Shown here in pieces: positions 22,662 to 31,833 of a stretch of DNA of 50,008 nt; position 1 is the stretch's first letter, and each line of letters opens with the position of its first letter. Both the position numbers and the translations under genes were made by a program. Origin of the DNA: Comamonadaceae bacterium (GTDB taxonomy: Bacteria > Pseudomonadota > Gammaproteobacteria > Burkholderiales > Burkholderiaceae_C); NCBI GenBank assembly GCA_947451385.1, contig CANFYZ010000019.1, positions 1-50,008 of the forward strand. Reading direction: 5' to 3'. Under the pieces are notes generated by a model that searched no databases, had not been told where the DNA came from, and saw nothing but the letters and a program-made list of their open reading frames with translations.

Positions 22662-22686
22662 AGCCCGGCCTGTGCCGGGCTTTTTT
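22662..22686 (+). terminator. Rho-independent terminator of rpoH
   Basis: AGCCCGGC (22662-22669), loop CTGT and GCCGGGCT (22674-22681) form a perfect 8-bp GC-rich stem followed by a run of six T. Confidence 0.92.
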
Positions 22687-22778
22687 CATGCGGCGCCTGC
22701 GCATGCCCCTAGCGGTTTGTGGCTGGCGCTGGCTTTAAGATCCGGTATCGCGCTTGCGCCTCACCACGGTACCCCGCC

Positions 22779-23762
22779 ATGTCACCCTTGCCACTTCGCC
22801 GCACCCTCACTGCTCTGTTGCTGTTAGCACCGGTCATCGGCACCCAAGCCCAAACCCCAACGACTGCCGCTTGGCCCAACAAACCGTTGCGCATCATCGT
22901 CGGATTTCCGGGTGGCTCGACCCCCGATCTGACCGCACGGGCCATCGCCGAGCCTCTGGCCAAAGCCCTGGGCCAACCCGTGATTGTGGAAAACAAGGTG
23001 GGCGCGGGCGGCAATATTGCCGCCGATCAGGTGGCCAAAGCCACCGATGACCACACCTTGGGTTTGATGATCAACGGCAACATGACGATCGCCAAAATCC
23101 TCAACCCCAAAGTCCCTTACGACCCCTTGAAAGACTTGGCGCCGATCAGCCTGATCGGCACCGCGCCGCTGGTGTTATCGGCCCCCGCCAGCATTCAGGG
23201 TACTGCCCAAGAGGTCTTGGCGCAGGCACGACAAGCCGGCAATCAATGGAGCTACGGCTCGCCCGGCATGGGCACCGTCGGCCATTTGGGCATGGAGCTG
23301 CTCAAAGCGCGTGCCGGGATTGCACCGGTGCACGTGCCCTACCCGGGCAACCCGCAAATTGTGACCGCCATGCTGGGTGGACAAATCCAACTGGCCCTGC
23401 TGCCACCGGCGTTGATTTCAGCGCAAATCAAAGGCGGTAAATTGCGCGCCGTGGGCATCACCTCCAGCGGCCGCAGTACCTTGACACCGGAATTGCCCAG
23501 TTTGGCAGAAGCCGGTGTGAAGAACTTCCAAATGGAAATTTTCAACGCCATGGCGGCGCCCGCCACCATGCCGGCCGCCCACATCCAACAACTCTCTGTT
23601 TTGATCAGCGACATCGTGCGTGCCCCAGAGATGCGGGCCAAGCTCTTCCAACAAGGCTGGCAAGTGATTGGCTCATCGCCCGAGGGCTTGGCCAACCGCA
23701 TCGCGGCAGACACAGCGGCGCTGGGCAACATCATTCGCAGCCAAAAAATCGAGCAACCCTGA
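22779..23762 (+). CDS. Bug/TctC-type periplasmic substrate-binding protein
   Basis: The 327-aa protein starts at the ATG at 22779 with a Sec signal peptide (MSPLPLRRTLTALLLLAP, cleavage near QAQ). Its mature part has the hallmarks of the tripartite tricarboxylate receptor family expanded in Burkholderiales: WPNKPLRIIVGFPGGSTPDLTARAIAEPL, GQPVIVENKVGAGGNIAADQVAKA, VPYDPLKDLAPISLIG and PSLAEAGV. Such proteins bind carboxylated ligands; many are orphans without TctA/TctB nearby, as here. It lies between rpoH and the acyl-CoA ligase on the same strand. Confidence 0.93.
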   Translation: MSPLPLRRTLTALLLLAPVIGTQAQTPTTAAWPNKPLRIIVGFPGGSTPDLTARAIAEPLAKALGQPVIVENKVGAGGNIAADQVAKATDDHTLGLMINGNMTIAKILNPKVPYDPLKDLAPISLIGTAPLVLSAPASIQGTAQEVLAQARQAGNQWSYGSPGMGTVGHLGMELLKARAGIAPVHVPYPGNPQIVTAMLGGQIQLALLPPALISAQIKGGKLRAVGITSSGRSTLTPELPSLAEAGVKNFQMEIFNAMAAPATMPAAHIQQLSVLISDIVRAPEMRAKLFQQGWQVIGSSPEGLANRIAADTAALGNIIRSQKIEQP

Positions 23763-23855
23763 ACCGCTCCAGCCTGCATGGGTTTCCCCCATGGGCATGG
23801 GCCTTGGCCCTCGGCATGATGTCTCAGTTTTAACGCCACCACGAGACTGACTGAG

Positions 23856-25496
23856 ATGACCCCCAGCGCTGATGTGACCAGCACCATGATGCAGGTGCCT
23901 TTGTCTTTGAACCACTTTCTGGAACGGGCGGGCACGCTGTTTCCGAGCAACGAGATCGTTTCGCGCCGGCCCGATAAATCACTGGTCAAGCACAACTACG
24001 GTCAGTTCTACGAGCGCACCCGCCGCTTGGCCCAGGGTCTGCAGAACCTGGGCGTGCGCAAAGGCGACCGCGTCGCTACGCTGTGCTGGAACCACCATGC
24101 CCACCTGGAGTGCTACTTTGGCATCCCGGCCGCTGGCGGCGTGATGCACACCCTGAATTTGCGCCTATCGCCGGAAGAGATCGCCTGGATCGCCAACGAT
24201 GCGCAAGACAAAGTGTTGATCATCGACGATGTACTGCTGCCGCTGTACCAACAGTTTGCGCACTTGTACACCTTCGAAAAAGTCATTGTCTTTCCGTTCT
24301 CGGGCGCGGCAGTTGCGCCTGAATTCATGGACTACGAAGCCTGGCTGGCCAGCACAGATGCGAGCGGCTTTGCCTACGCGCCGCATGCCGAAGACGACCC
24401 TGTTTCCATGTGCTACACCTCAGGCACCACCGGCCGACCCAAAGGCGTGGTGTACTCGCACCGTTCCACCGTGTTGCACACCTTGGTGGCCTCGCTCGGC
24501 GACTTCTGGTCGTTGCGCGGCACCGACGTGGTGCTGCCGGTCACGCCGATGTTCCATGCCAACAGCTGGGGCATCCCGTATGGCGCGGTGATGATGGGGG
24601 TCAAGCTGGTGTTCCCAGGACCTCATTTGCATCCGGACGATCTCTTGGACCTGATGCAACTGGAGCCGCCCACCCTGTCCTTGGGGGTGCCCACGATCTG
24701 GATGAGTTTGATCCAGACCTATGAAGCGGCTCTGACAGCGCAGCCCGGTCGCTGGAAACTGCCCACCGGTATGCGCAGCCTGGTCGGCGGCGCGGCCGTG
24801 CCAGAGGCCTTGATTCGCGCCTTCGACAAACACGGCATTTGGATTTTGCAGGGCTGGGGCATGACCGAAACTTCGCCGGTCTGCACCATCTCCTACCCCA
24901 AAGCCGAATTGCGCGATGCACCGATGGACGAACGCTACCGCCGTGCCGCCATGGCCGGGATTCCGGTGCCCTTGGTGGATTTGCGCATCCGCAACGACGA
25001 AGGCCAGGACGCCGAGTGGGACGGCCAACACGTGGGCGAGTTGCAGGTACGTGGCCCCTTCATCACCGGCAGCTACCACCAGGTGCCGGTGCAAGAAGAC
25101 AAGTTTTCTGCCGACGGTTGGTTGCGCACCGGCGATGTCGCCAGCGTGGACACCATGGGCTTTGTGCGCATCACCGACCGCACCAAAGACCTGATCAAGT
25201 CCGGTGGCGAATGGATCAGCTCGGTCGATCTGGAAAACGCCTTGATGGCCCACCCCGGCATTGCCGAGGCGGCGGTGATCGCCATTCCTGACGAGAAGTG
25301 GAGCGAACGCCCGCTGGCCTGTGTCGTGGCCAAACCCGGCCACACGCCGCAAGCGCCTGATTTGGCGGCGCATTTGATGAAGATGGGTTTTGCCAAATGG
25401 CAGGTGCCCGATCGCTACGAATGGCTCGCCGCCGTGCCGCGCACATCAACCGGAAAGTTCTACAAACTCAAATTGCGCGAGATGTTTCCTAAGTGA
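23856..25496 (+). CDS. AMP-dependent acyl-CoA synthetase (fatty-acid or carboxylic-acid CoA ligase)
   Basis: The 546-aa protein activates a carboxylic acid to its CoA thioester via an acyl-adenylate. The AMP-binding signature CYTSGTTGRPKGVVYSH is present, as are GWGMTETSPVC, the adenylate motif GWLRTGDVASVD and the C-terminal lysine region TSTGKFYKLKLRE. The beginning (MMQVPLSLNHFLERAGTLFP) resembles FadD-type or 3-(methylthio)propionyl-CoA ligase-type enzymes; chain-length preference cannot be read from sequence. The ATG at 23856 is taken; ATG 23886 is an alternative. The Liv transporter genes follow 94 bases downstream in the same direction, so the ligase may trap what that transporter imports. 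Confidence 0.9.
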   Translation: MTPSADVTSTMMQVPLSLNHFLERAGTLFPSNEIVSRRPDKSLVKHNYGQFYERTRRLAQGLQNLGVRKGDRVATLCWNHHAHLECYFGIPAAGGVMHTLNLRLSPEEIAWIANDAQDKVLIIDDVLLPLYQQFAHLYTFEKVIVFPFSGAAVAPEFMDYEAWLASTDASGFAYAPHAEDDPVSMCYTSGTTGRPKGVVYSHRSTVLHTLVASLGDFWSLRGTDVVLPVTPMFHANSWGIPYGAVMMGVKLVFPGPHLHPDDLLDLMQLEPPTLSLGVPTIWMSLIQTYEAALTAQPGRWKLPTGMRSLVGGAAVPEALIRAFDKHGIWILQGWGMTETSPVCTISYPKAELRDAPMDERYRRAAMAGIPVPLVDLRIRNDEGQDAEWDGQHVGELQVRGPFITGSYHQVPVQEDKFSADGWLRTGDVASVDTMGFVRITDRTKDLIKSGGEWISSVDLENALMAHPGIAEAAVIAIPDEKWSERPLACVVAKPGHTPQAPDLAAHLMKMGFAKWQVPDRYEWLAAVPRTSTGKFYKLKLREMFPK

Positions 25497-25590
25497 CTGG
25501 CTGAGGGAAAGCACCGATACCCAGGGCCAATTCATCTGAGAGGATGCACACCATCTTTACGATTTTCAGCAGTAAAACCGAAGGGGTTGA

Positions 25591-26403
25591 ATGAACGTTC
25601 AAGAAACGAGCACCGCACAGCAGGCATCGACAGCACAAGACGTGCTGCTGTCGGTCCAACAGGTGACGGTGAGATTCCGTGGCATTGTGGCTTTGGATGG
25701 CGTCTCCTTCGATGTGCATCGCGGCCAGATTGCGGGTTTGATTGGCCCCAACGGGGCTGGCAAAACCACCCTGTTCAATTGCCTGTCCCGTCTTTACGAC
25801 TACAGCGAAGGGCATATTCATTTCGATGGCCAATTGCTCGACCCGATGACCCGGCATAAAACGGCCGAAGTGGGCATTGGCCGCACCTTCCAGAATTTGG
25901 CCTTGTACAAAACCATGTCGGTGCTGGACAACATCAAGGTCGGCGCCCATTGCCGAGCCCAGCAAGGCTTTTTGGCGCACGCCCTGCGGCTGCCTGGAGT
26001 CGCTGAGGAGGAGGCCAAAATTCAAGCCGATGCCCAGCGACTGATTGAGTTCCTGGATTTGCAAGACGTGGCACACCGCAAGGTCTCGGACCTGCCCTTT
26101 GGCACGCAAAAGCGCGTCGAATTGGGCCGCGCCCTGGCCAGCCAACCGCAGCTCTTGCTGCTCGATGAGCCCGCCGCCGGCCTGAACCACGAAGAGGTGA
26201 CTGCGCTGGGCGATTTGATTCAACACATTCGCGACGAATTCAAAATCACTGTGTTGCTGGTGGAACACCACATGAGTTTGGTCATGCGCGTGTCCGACAA
26301 AGTGGTGGCCCTGAACTTTGGCAAAAAAATTGCCGATGACACACCCGCCAACGTCCGCCAGCACCCCGAAGTGATTCAAGCCTATTTGGGGTCTGCAGCA
26401 TGA
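25591..26403 (+). CDS. livG: Branched-chain amino acid-type ABC transporter, ATP-binding protein LivG
   Basis: This is the first ATPase of a Liv/HAAT transporter, 270 aa. Walker A is GPNGAGKTTLFN, the Q-loop region is GIGRTFQNLALYKTMSVLDNI, the signature segment is degenerate (LPFGTQKRVELGRAL, as common in LivG), and Walker B is LLLLDEPAAGLNHEE; VLLVEHHMSLVM carries the switch His. It overlaps livF by four bases (ATGA). Real ligands of such systems include branched-chain amino acids, amides and aromatic or fatty acids, and the acyl-CoA ligase upstream favours a carboxylic acid. Confidence 0.94.
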   Translation: MNVQETSTAQQASTAQDVLLSVQQVTVRFRGIVALDGVSFDVHRGQIAGLIGPNGAGKTTLFNCLSRLYDYSEGHIHFDGQLLDPMTRHKTAEVGIGRTFQNLALYKTMSVLDNIKVGAHCRAQQGFLAHALRLPGVAEEEAKIQADAQRLIEFLDLQDVAHRKVSDLPFGTQKRVELGRALASQPQLLLLDEPAAGLNHEEVTALGDLIQHIRDEFKITVLLVEHHMSLVMRVSDKVVALNFGKKIADDTPANVRQHPEVIQAYLGSAA

Positions 26404-27116
26404 GCCGTATTCTGTTGGAAGTAAAAGACCTGCACGCAGGCTATGGCGCCACCGAAGTGATTCATGGCCTGTCCATGCAAATCGAGGAAGGCAGCATCAC
26501 CACGCTTTTGGGTGCCAACGGCGCGGGCAAAACCACCACCCTGCGTGCCTTGAGCAAGATGATCAAGGTGCGAGGACAGATTGTGTTTGATGGCCAAGCG
26601 ATTGAGTCCTTGGCGACCGAAGACATTGTGCGCTTGGGCGTGGCCCATGTGCCCGATGGACGAGGCACCTTCGGCAGTCTGTCGGCCGAGGAAAATCTGC
26701 AACTGGGGGGTTACACCCGCAAGGACAAAAAAGAAGTCGCGCTGGACCAGGAAAAAATGTACAGCTACTTTCCGCGACTCAAGGAGCGGCGGCATCAACA
26801 GGCTGGCACCTTGTCAGGCGGCGAACAACAGATGCTGGCGATTGCCCGCGCCTTGATGCTGCGTCCGCGCTTGCTGTTGCTGGACGAGCCCTCTTTCGGT
26901 CTGGCGCCACTGATTGTGAAAGAGATTTTCGACATCATGCGCACCATCAACAAAATGGACAAAGTGACCATCCTGTTGGTGGAACAAAACGCTGCGATGG
27001 CCCTGGACTTGGCCAGCCAAGCCTACCTGCTGGAAACCGGCAAATTGGTCTTGTCTGGTCGTTCAGAAGACCTCAAGCAAGACGAAGCCGTTCGTCGCTC
27101 CTACCTCGGTCATTGA
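26400..27116 (+). CDS. livF: Branched-chain amino acid-type ABC transporter, ATP-binding protein LivF
   Basis: The second ATPase, 238 aa, has Walker A GANGAGKTTTLRALS, signature LSGGEQQMLAIARAL, Walker B LLLLDEPSFGLAPL and the H-loop position replaced as VEQNAAMALDLA, which is typical for LivF. It starts inside the livG stop (ATGA overlap) and ends 12 bases before livH, indicating tight translational coupling. Confidence 0.94.
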   Translation: MSRILLEVKDLHAGYGATEVIHGLSMQIEEGSITTLLGANGAGKTTTLRALSKMIKVRGQIVFDGQAIESLATEDIVRLGVAHVPDGRGTFGSLSAEENLQLGGYTRKDKKEVALDQEKMYSYFPRLKERRHQQAGTLSGGEQQMLAIARALMLRPRLLLLDEPSFGLAPLIVKEIFDIMRTINKMDKVTILLVEQNAAMALDLASQAYLLETGKLVLSGRSEDLKQDEAVRRSYLGH

Positions 27117-27128
27117 GAGCCCCAAGTC

Positions 27129-28001
27129 ATGGAAACCTTTATTCACCAAGTTGTAGCTGGCATCGCGACCGGCGGCGTCTATGCCAGTATGGCGTTGGCG
27201 CTGGTCATGATTTACCAGTCCACCCACCAAATCAATTTCGCCCAAGGCGAGATGGCCATGTTCGCCACTTACATGGCCTGGACATTGGTCAACGCCGGCG
27301 TGTCGTATTGGCTGGCCTTCATTTGCACAATTTTGTTGGCCTTCACTTTGGGGGTGCTGATTCAGCGCATCATCATTCAGCCAGTCGAAAAAGCCCCGGT
27401 GCTGAACGTGGTGGTGGTCTTTATTGGCCTGCTGGTCATTCTGAACAGCATTGCCGGTTGGGTCTTCACCTACACCATCAAATCTTTTCCCTCGCCCTTT
27501 CCCAAAGAGCCGCCCTTTGGTCTGAGCTTTATTTCATCGCATGAATTGGGCTCGATCGGCGTGACGCTGGTGCTGCTGGTCTTGCTGTACAGCTTCTTCA
27601 AATTCACACCGCTGGGTCTGGCCATGCGGGCCGCCGCACAAAACCCCGACTCCAGCCGCTTGGTGGGCATTCGCGTGGGTTGGATGCTGGCCCTGGGTTG
27701 GGGCTTGGCAGCCGCGATTGGCTCGGTCGCCGGCATGATGATTGCGCCCGTGGTGTTCTTGGAGCCGAACATGATGTCCGGCATCTTGCTCTACGCCTTT
27801 GCCGCTGCGCTGGTGGGCGGCATTGACAGTCCTGGCGGGGCGGTGCTGGGCGGTTTCATCGTCGGCATCCTGGAAAACATTTTGGGTGCTTATGTCATCG
27901 GCACCGAACTCAAACTCTCGGTCGCCTTGGTGCTGATCATTGTTGTGCTGACCATCAAACCCGCCGGTTTGTTTGGCAAAGTGATTGTTTCAAGGGTCTG
28001 A
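27129..28001 (+). CDS. livH: Branched-chain amino acid-type ABC transporter, permease LivH
   Basis: The 290-aa inner-membrane permease shows about eight hydrophobic segments and the family motifs GGVYASMALALVMIYQSTHQINFAQGEMAMF at the N-terminus, and RAAAQNPDSSRLVGIRVGWM in the cytoplasmic coupling loop that contacts the ATPases. GGIDSPGGAVLGGFIVGILEN is also typical. It lies between livF and livM with gaps of 12 and 5 bases. Confidence 0.94.
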   Translation: METFIHQVVAGIATGGVYASMALALVMIYQSTHQINFAQGEMAMFATYMAWTLVNAGVSYWLAFICTILLAFTLGVLIQRIIIQPVEKAPVLNVVVVFIGLLVILNSIAGWVFTYTIKSFPSPFPKEPPFGLSFISSHELGSIGVTLVLLVLLYSFFKFTPLGLAMRAAAQNPDSSRLVGIRVGWMLALGWGLAAAIGSVAGMMIAPVVFLEPNMMSGILLYAFAAALVGGIDSPGGAVLGGFIVGILENILGAYVIGTELKLSVALVLIIVVLTIKPAGLFGKVIVSRV

Positions 28002-28006
28002 ACCAC

Positions 28007-28999
28007 ATGTCTACCTCGCCAGCCACAAACCCGAGCACCCCCTTGCCCTGGATCCGGTTGATCCTGGGCCTGGGAGCTGCCTGCGCCCTGCCCTTTTTCA
28101 TCACCAACTACCACGTGTTTCAAGCTTCCATGGTGTTGACTTACGCCATCGCCTTGGTGGGCTTGAACATCTTGATTGGCTACAGCGGTCAAATTTCGCT
28201 GGGCCATGGCGCATTTTTGGCCATCGGCGCCTACACCAGCGCCATCTTGATGGACAAGGTCGACATGCCTTACTGGATGACGATTCCGATTGCCGCGGCG
28301 GTTTGTTTGCTGGTGGGTTTTTTGTTCGGTTTGCCAGCGCTGCGACTTGAAGGTCACTACCTCGCCCTGGCCACCTTTGCACTGGCCGTGTCCCTGCCGC
28401 AACTGCTCAAGTTCAAACACCTGGAGTTCCTCACAGGGGGTGTGCAGGGGATTGTGATCATGAAGCCCGAGCCCCCATGGCCTATGTTGTTTGGCTTGAA
28501 ACTCAACTCTGACCGCTGGCTGTATTTCTTTACCTTGGCCGTGACGGTGGTGATGTTTGTGATCGGCTGGAACCTGATCCGTGGCCGCGTGGGTCGCGCA
28601 CTCATCGCCATCCGCGATCAACCCATTGCCGCTGCGTCCATGGGCATCAACACGCCTTTGTACAAGAGCCTGGCTTTTGGCGTCAGCGCCATGTTCACCG
28701 GCGTCGCAGGCGCCTTGAGCGCGATCTTGGTGGCCTTTGTCGCCCCGGACAGCTTCACCGTGTTCCTCTCCATCACCTTGTTGGTGGGCATGGTGATCGG
28801 CGGTGTCACCTCACTGCCTGGCGCTTTGTACGGCGCCATCTTTATTCAATTCATTCCTAACCTCGCAGATCAAATTTCCAAAGCTGCGCCTTGGGCCATT
28901 TACGGTGTCATGTTGATACTGTTCATGTACACCATGCCCACCGGCATTGCGGGCGCCTTGCGATTGATCAGCGAAAAAATTCGCCCATCGCAAAACTGA
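28007..28999 (+). CDS. livM: Branched-chain amino acid-type ABC transporter, permease LivM
   Basis: The 330-aa permease has LivM motifs: YAIALVGLNILIGYSGQISLGHGAFLAIGAYTSA, LPALRLEGHYLALATFALAV, the coupling-loop segment GRALIAIRDQPIAAASMGIN and ITLLVGMVIGGVTSLPGALYGA. It forms the channel with LivH. It begins 5 bases after livH and is followed by the binding protein gene after 37 bases. Confidence 0.94.
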   Translation: MSTSPATNPSTPLPWIRLILGLGAACALPFFITNYHVFQASMVLTYAIALVGLNILIGYSGQISLGHGAFLAIGAYTSAILMDKVDMPYWMTIPIAAAVCLLVGFLFGLPALRLEGHYLALATFALAVSLPQLLKFKHLEFLTGGVQGIVIMKPEPPWPMLFGLKLNSDRWLYFFTLAVTVVMFVIGWNLIRGRVGRALIAIRDQPIAAASMGINTPLYKSLAFGVSAMFTGVAGALSAILVAFVAPDSFTVFLSITLLVGMVIGGVTSLPGALYGAIFIQFIPNLADQISKAAPWAIYGVMLILFMYTMPTGIAGALRLISEKIRPSQN

Positions 29000-29036
29000 T
29001 TCATTTCTGTACGTTTTACCCACCCTAAGGACCATC

Positions 29037-30248
29037 ATGAAAAAGAGACAATTTGCCCTGACCGCTTTGTGCCTGTCGATCCTCGGCTTTGCCATGCCCG
29101 CCTCGGCGCAGAAAAAATACGATCCCGGTGCCAGCGATACCGAAATCAAAATTGGTCAAACCATGCCCTACAGTGGCCCAGCTTCGGCCTATGGCGTGAT
29201 TGGCAAGGTTCAAGCCGCTTATTTCAAGCAACTCAATGAGCAAGGCGGCGTGAACGGCCGCAAGATCAACTTCATCAGCTTGGACGACGGCTACAGCCCT
29301 CCCAAAACCGTGGAGATGATTCGCCGTCTGGTCGAGCAAGACGAAGTCCTGTTGACCTTCGGCACGTTGGGCACGCCTTCCAACACCGCGATTCACAAAT
29401 ACATGAACGCCAAGAAAGTGCCACACATGTTCCTGGCCACTGGCGCCTCCAAATGGAACGACCCGCAGAACTTCCCCTGGACGATTGGCTTCAACCCCAA
29501 CTACCACTCTGAGGGCAAGCTCTATGGTCAGCATATTCTGGCGACCAAACCCAATGCCAAAATTGCGGTACTGGTGCAAAACGACGATTACGGCAAGGAT
29601 TACCTGAACGGCTTCAAAGAAGGTTTGGGTGCCAAAGCGGCGAGCATGATCGTGGCCACTGCGTCCTACGAAGTGACCGACCCGACCATCGACTCGCAAA
29701 TCGTCACGCTCAAGGGCTCAGGTGCCGACACGTTCTTCAACATCACCACCCCCAAATTTGCCGCGCAAGCCATCCGCAAAGTGGATGACGTGGGCTGGAA
29801 ACCCACGCATTACCTGAACCAGGTTTCGGCTTCGGTGGGCAGTGTCTTGAAGCCTGCGGGCCTGGACAAATCGGTCGGTTTGATTTCGATGCTGTATGTG
29901 AAAGACGGTGCCGATGTCAAATGGGACAACGACCCGGCGATGAAAGACTTCAAAGCCTTGCTCAAAAAATACACGCCTGAGGTCAGCCCCGACGACGGCA
30001 ATGCCACCTACGGTTATGCCTCGGCCCAGATGATGGTGCAGGTACTCAAGCAGGCCGGTGACAATCTGACGCGCGAGAACATCATGAAGCAGGCGGCCAA
30101 CATCAAAGACTTCCAGTTGCCCATGGTGTTGCCCGGTGTGTTGGCCAGTACGGCACCCAACGATTTTGCCCTGTTCCAGACCATGCAATTGGTCAAGTTC
30201 GATGGCAAAAATTGGGTTGATTTTGGCAAGCCAGTGTCCGTCAAGTAA
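29037..30248 (+). CDS. livK: Liv-type ABC transporter periplasmic substrate-binding protein
   Basis: The 403-aa protein has a Sec signal peptide (MKKRQFALTALCLSILGFA, cleavage after ASA) and the type I periplasmic binding fold of the Peripla_BP_6 family: IKIGQTMPYSGPASAYGVIGKV, LVEQDEVLLTFGTLGTPSN, AVLVQNDDYGKDYLNGFKEGL and TPEVSPDDGNATYGYASAQ. The long length and ligand-site sequence are closer to members linked to aromatic or fatty acid uptake than to classical leucine binding proteins; the ligand is not determined. It is the last gene of the operon and is followed by a terminator. Confidence 0.92.
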   Translation: MKKRQFALTALCLSILGFAMPASAQKKYDPGASDTEIKIGQTMPYSGPASAYGVIGKVQAAYFKQLNEQGGVNGRKINFISLDDGYSPPKTVEMIRRLVEQDEVLLTFGTLGTPSNTAIHKYMNAKKVPHMFLATGASKWNDPQNFPWTIGFNPNYHSEGKLYGQHILATKPNAKIAVLVQNDDYGKDYLNGFKEGLGAKAASMIVATASYEVTDPTIDSQIVTLKGSGADTFFNITTPKFAAQAIRKVDDVGWKPTHYLNQVSASVGSVLKPAGLDKSVGLISMLYVKDGADVKWDNDPAMKDFKALLKKYTPEVSPDDGNATYGYASAQMMVQVLKQAGDNLTRENIMKQAANIKDFQLPMVLPGVLASTAPNDFALFQTMQLVKFDGKNWVDFGKPVSVK

Positions 30249-30264
30249 ATGCTTGAGGCACAAA

Positions 30265-30294
30265 AAAACCGCTGATTTTTCAGCGGTTTTTTTT
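30265..30294. terminator. Bidirectional rho-independent terminator (livK / SCO gene)
   Basis: AAAACCGCTGA and TCAGCGGTTTT pair around a TTTT loop, with A-rich sequence on the left and eight T on the right. It can serve both convergent genes. Confidence 0.92.
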
Positions 30295-30307
30295 CATCTT
30301 GCGCGGC

Positions 30308-30931
30308 CTATTTCGTTTTCAGTAACGCCGCCGTATCGGCCGCCAACGCCGCAGCGCCCATGCCGTAGCGGTTGTACAAGCGGACCCGCCCTTGCGGGTC
30401 AAAGCTGTAGCTGCCAGCCGAATGGTCCAAGGTGTAGCTGGTGGCGGTTTTGCCGTCCACTTTCTTGTAATAAATCTTGAAGTCCTTGGCCACCACCACC
30501 AATTGTTCGGGTGTGGGATGCAAGGCTACAAAGCTGGGATCGAAGTTGGCCATGTAGGCCTTCAGCAACTCGGGTGTGTCGCGCTCCGGGTCCAGGGTAA
30601 TGAACACGCCTTGCAATTTATCGCCCTCGGCACCGAGCAGGCGCTTGACTTCGGCCAACTCCTGCATCGACGTGGGGCACACATCCGGGCACTGGGTGTA
30701 ACCAAAAAAGACAATCACCACCTTGCCTGCAAAATCGGCCAGCGTGCGCTGTTGGCCGTTTTGGTCTGACATGGCAAACCCTTTGGCATAGTCAGCGCCG
30801 GTGATGTCCACGGATTTGAAGCTGGGTGCGTTGGGGCTGCAGGCGATCAAACCCGCACTCAGGCCGGCACCCACCAGCCACAGGCCCAGGGTTCTTCGGT
30901 TTAAAAATGGAAGCTGGCTGACAGCAGTCAT
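30308..30931 (-). CDS. SCO1/SenC family copper chaperone of cytochrome c oxidase
   Basis: SCO proteins deliver copper to, or reduce, the CuA site of CoxB. The 207-aa product starts at the ATG at 30931, carries a lipoprotein-like signal (LSAGLIACS lipobox) and a thioredoxin fold with the copper-binding C-P-D-V-C motif (FFGYTQCPDVCPTSMQEL) and the third ligand His in YTLDHSAGSY. All three metal ligands are present. It starts 8 bases after the ctaB stop and is the last gene of the minus-strand assembly cluster. Confidence 0.92.
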   Translation of the reverse strand: MTAVSQLPFLNRRTLGLWLVGAGLSAGLIACSPNAPSFKSVDITGADYAKGFAMSDQNGQQRTLADFAGKVVIVFFGYTQCPDVCPTSMQELAEVKRLLGAEGDKLQGVFITLDPERDTPELLKAYMANFDPSFVALHPTPEQLVVVAKDFKIYYKKVDGKTATSYTLDHSAGSYSFDPQGRVRLYNRYGMGAAALAADTAALLKTK

Positions 30932-30939
30932 GTTGGAAC

Positions 30940-31833
30940 TCAAAAAATATAGTGATCCACCAACAGGGCCGCGAACAAGGCACTGAGGTGAATCAGAGAA
31001 AACCGAAAGGTCTTGCGCGCCAGTTCGTCTGAGTAGTTGCGCCACAAAGCCCAGGCGTAGCCAATGAAGCCCAGGCTCAGCACCACCGCCGCCGACAGGT
31101 ACAACCAGGAACTCATGCCGTAGATGAAAGGCATGAGGCAGGCTGCCATCAGCACAAAGGTGTAGAGCAGCACTTGCAGGCGGGTGAATTCATTGCCATG
31201 GGTGACCGGCAACATGGGCAGGCCGGACTTGCGGTAGTCCTCAACACGGTACAACGCCAGGGCCCAAAAGTGGGGCGGCGTCCACAAGAAAATAATCAAA
31301 AACAAAATCAGGGCTTCCGGTCCCACATCGCCCGTCATCGCAGCCCAACCCAAGACCGGCGGCATGGCGCCCGAAGCACCGCCGATGACAATATTTTGCG
31401 GCGTCAGTGGCTTCAAGATGACGGTGTAGATGACGGCATACCCCACGAACGTGGCAAAGGTCAGCCACATCGTCAAAGGGTTCACAACCCAATACAAAAT
31501 TGCGGAGCCCGCAGCGCACAAGACGGCTGAAAAAATCAAGGCTTGGCGATCAGACAACTCGCCCTTGGCGGTCGGACGCCAAGCCGTGCGTTTCATTTTG
31601 GCGTCGATGGTTTTCTCCACCAAACAATTGAAAGCGGCCGCTGCCCCTGCGACCAACCAAATGCCCACGCAGGCAAACAAAGCCAAGCGCACTTGCGCCC
31701 CACTGGGCAGTCCGGGCACGGCCAGAACAATGCCAATCAGGGCACAAAACACAATCAACTGGACCACACGGGGCTTGGTCAGCGCATAGAACTGGCGCCA
31801 AGTGGACGCCGCAGGGGTAACGAGTTCAGTCAT
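30940..31833 (-). CDS. ctaB: Protoheme IX farnesyltransferase (haem O synthase, CtaB/CyoE)
   Basis: The enzyme attaches a farnesyl group to haem B to make haem O, the precursor of haem A. The 297-aa polytopic UbiA-family protein has the prenyl-diphosphate motif in [19 protein letters not shown], the second Asp-rich loop ([17 protein letters not shown]) and several transmembrane helices. It overlaps the ctaA gene by four bases, so haem O synthase and haem A synthase are translationally coupled. Confidence 0.94.
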   Translation of the reverse strand: MTELVTPAASTWRQFYALTKPRVVQLIVFCALIGIVLAVPGLPSGAQVRLALFACVGIWLVAGAAAAFNCLVEKTIDAKMKRTAWRPTAKGELSDRQALIFSAVLCAAGSAILYWVVNPLTMWLTFATFVGYAVIYTVILKPLTPQNIVIGGASGAMPPVLGWAAMTGDVGPEALILFLIIFLWTPPHFWALALYRVEDYRKSGLPMLPVTHGNEFTRLQVLLYTFVLMAACLMPFIYGMSSWLYLSAAVVLSLGFIGYAWALWRNYSDELARKTFRFSLIHLSALFAALLVDHYIF

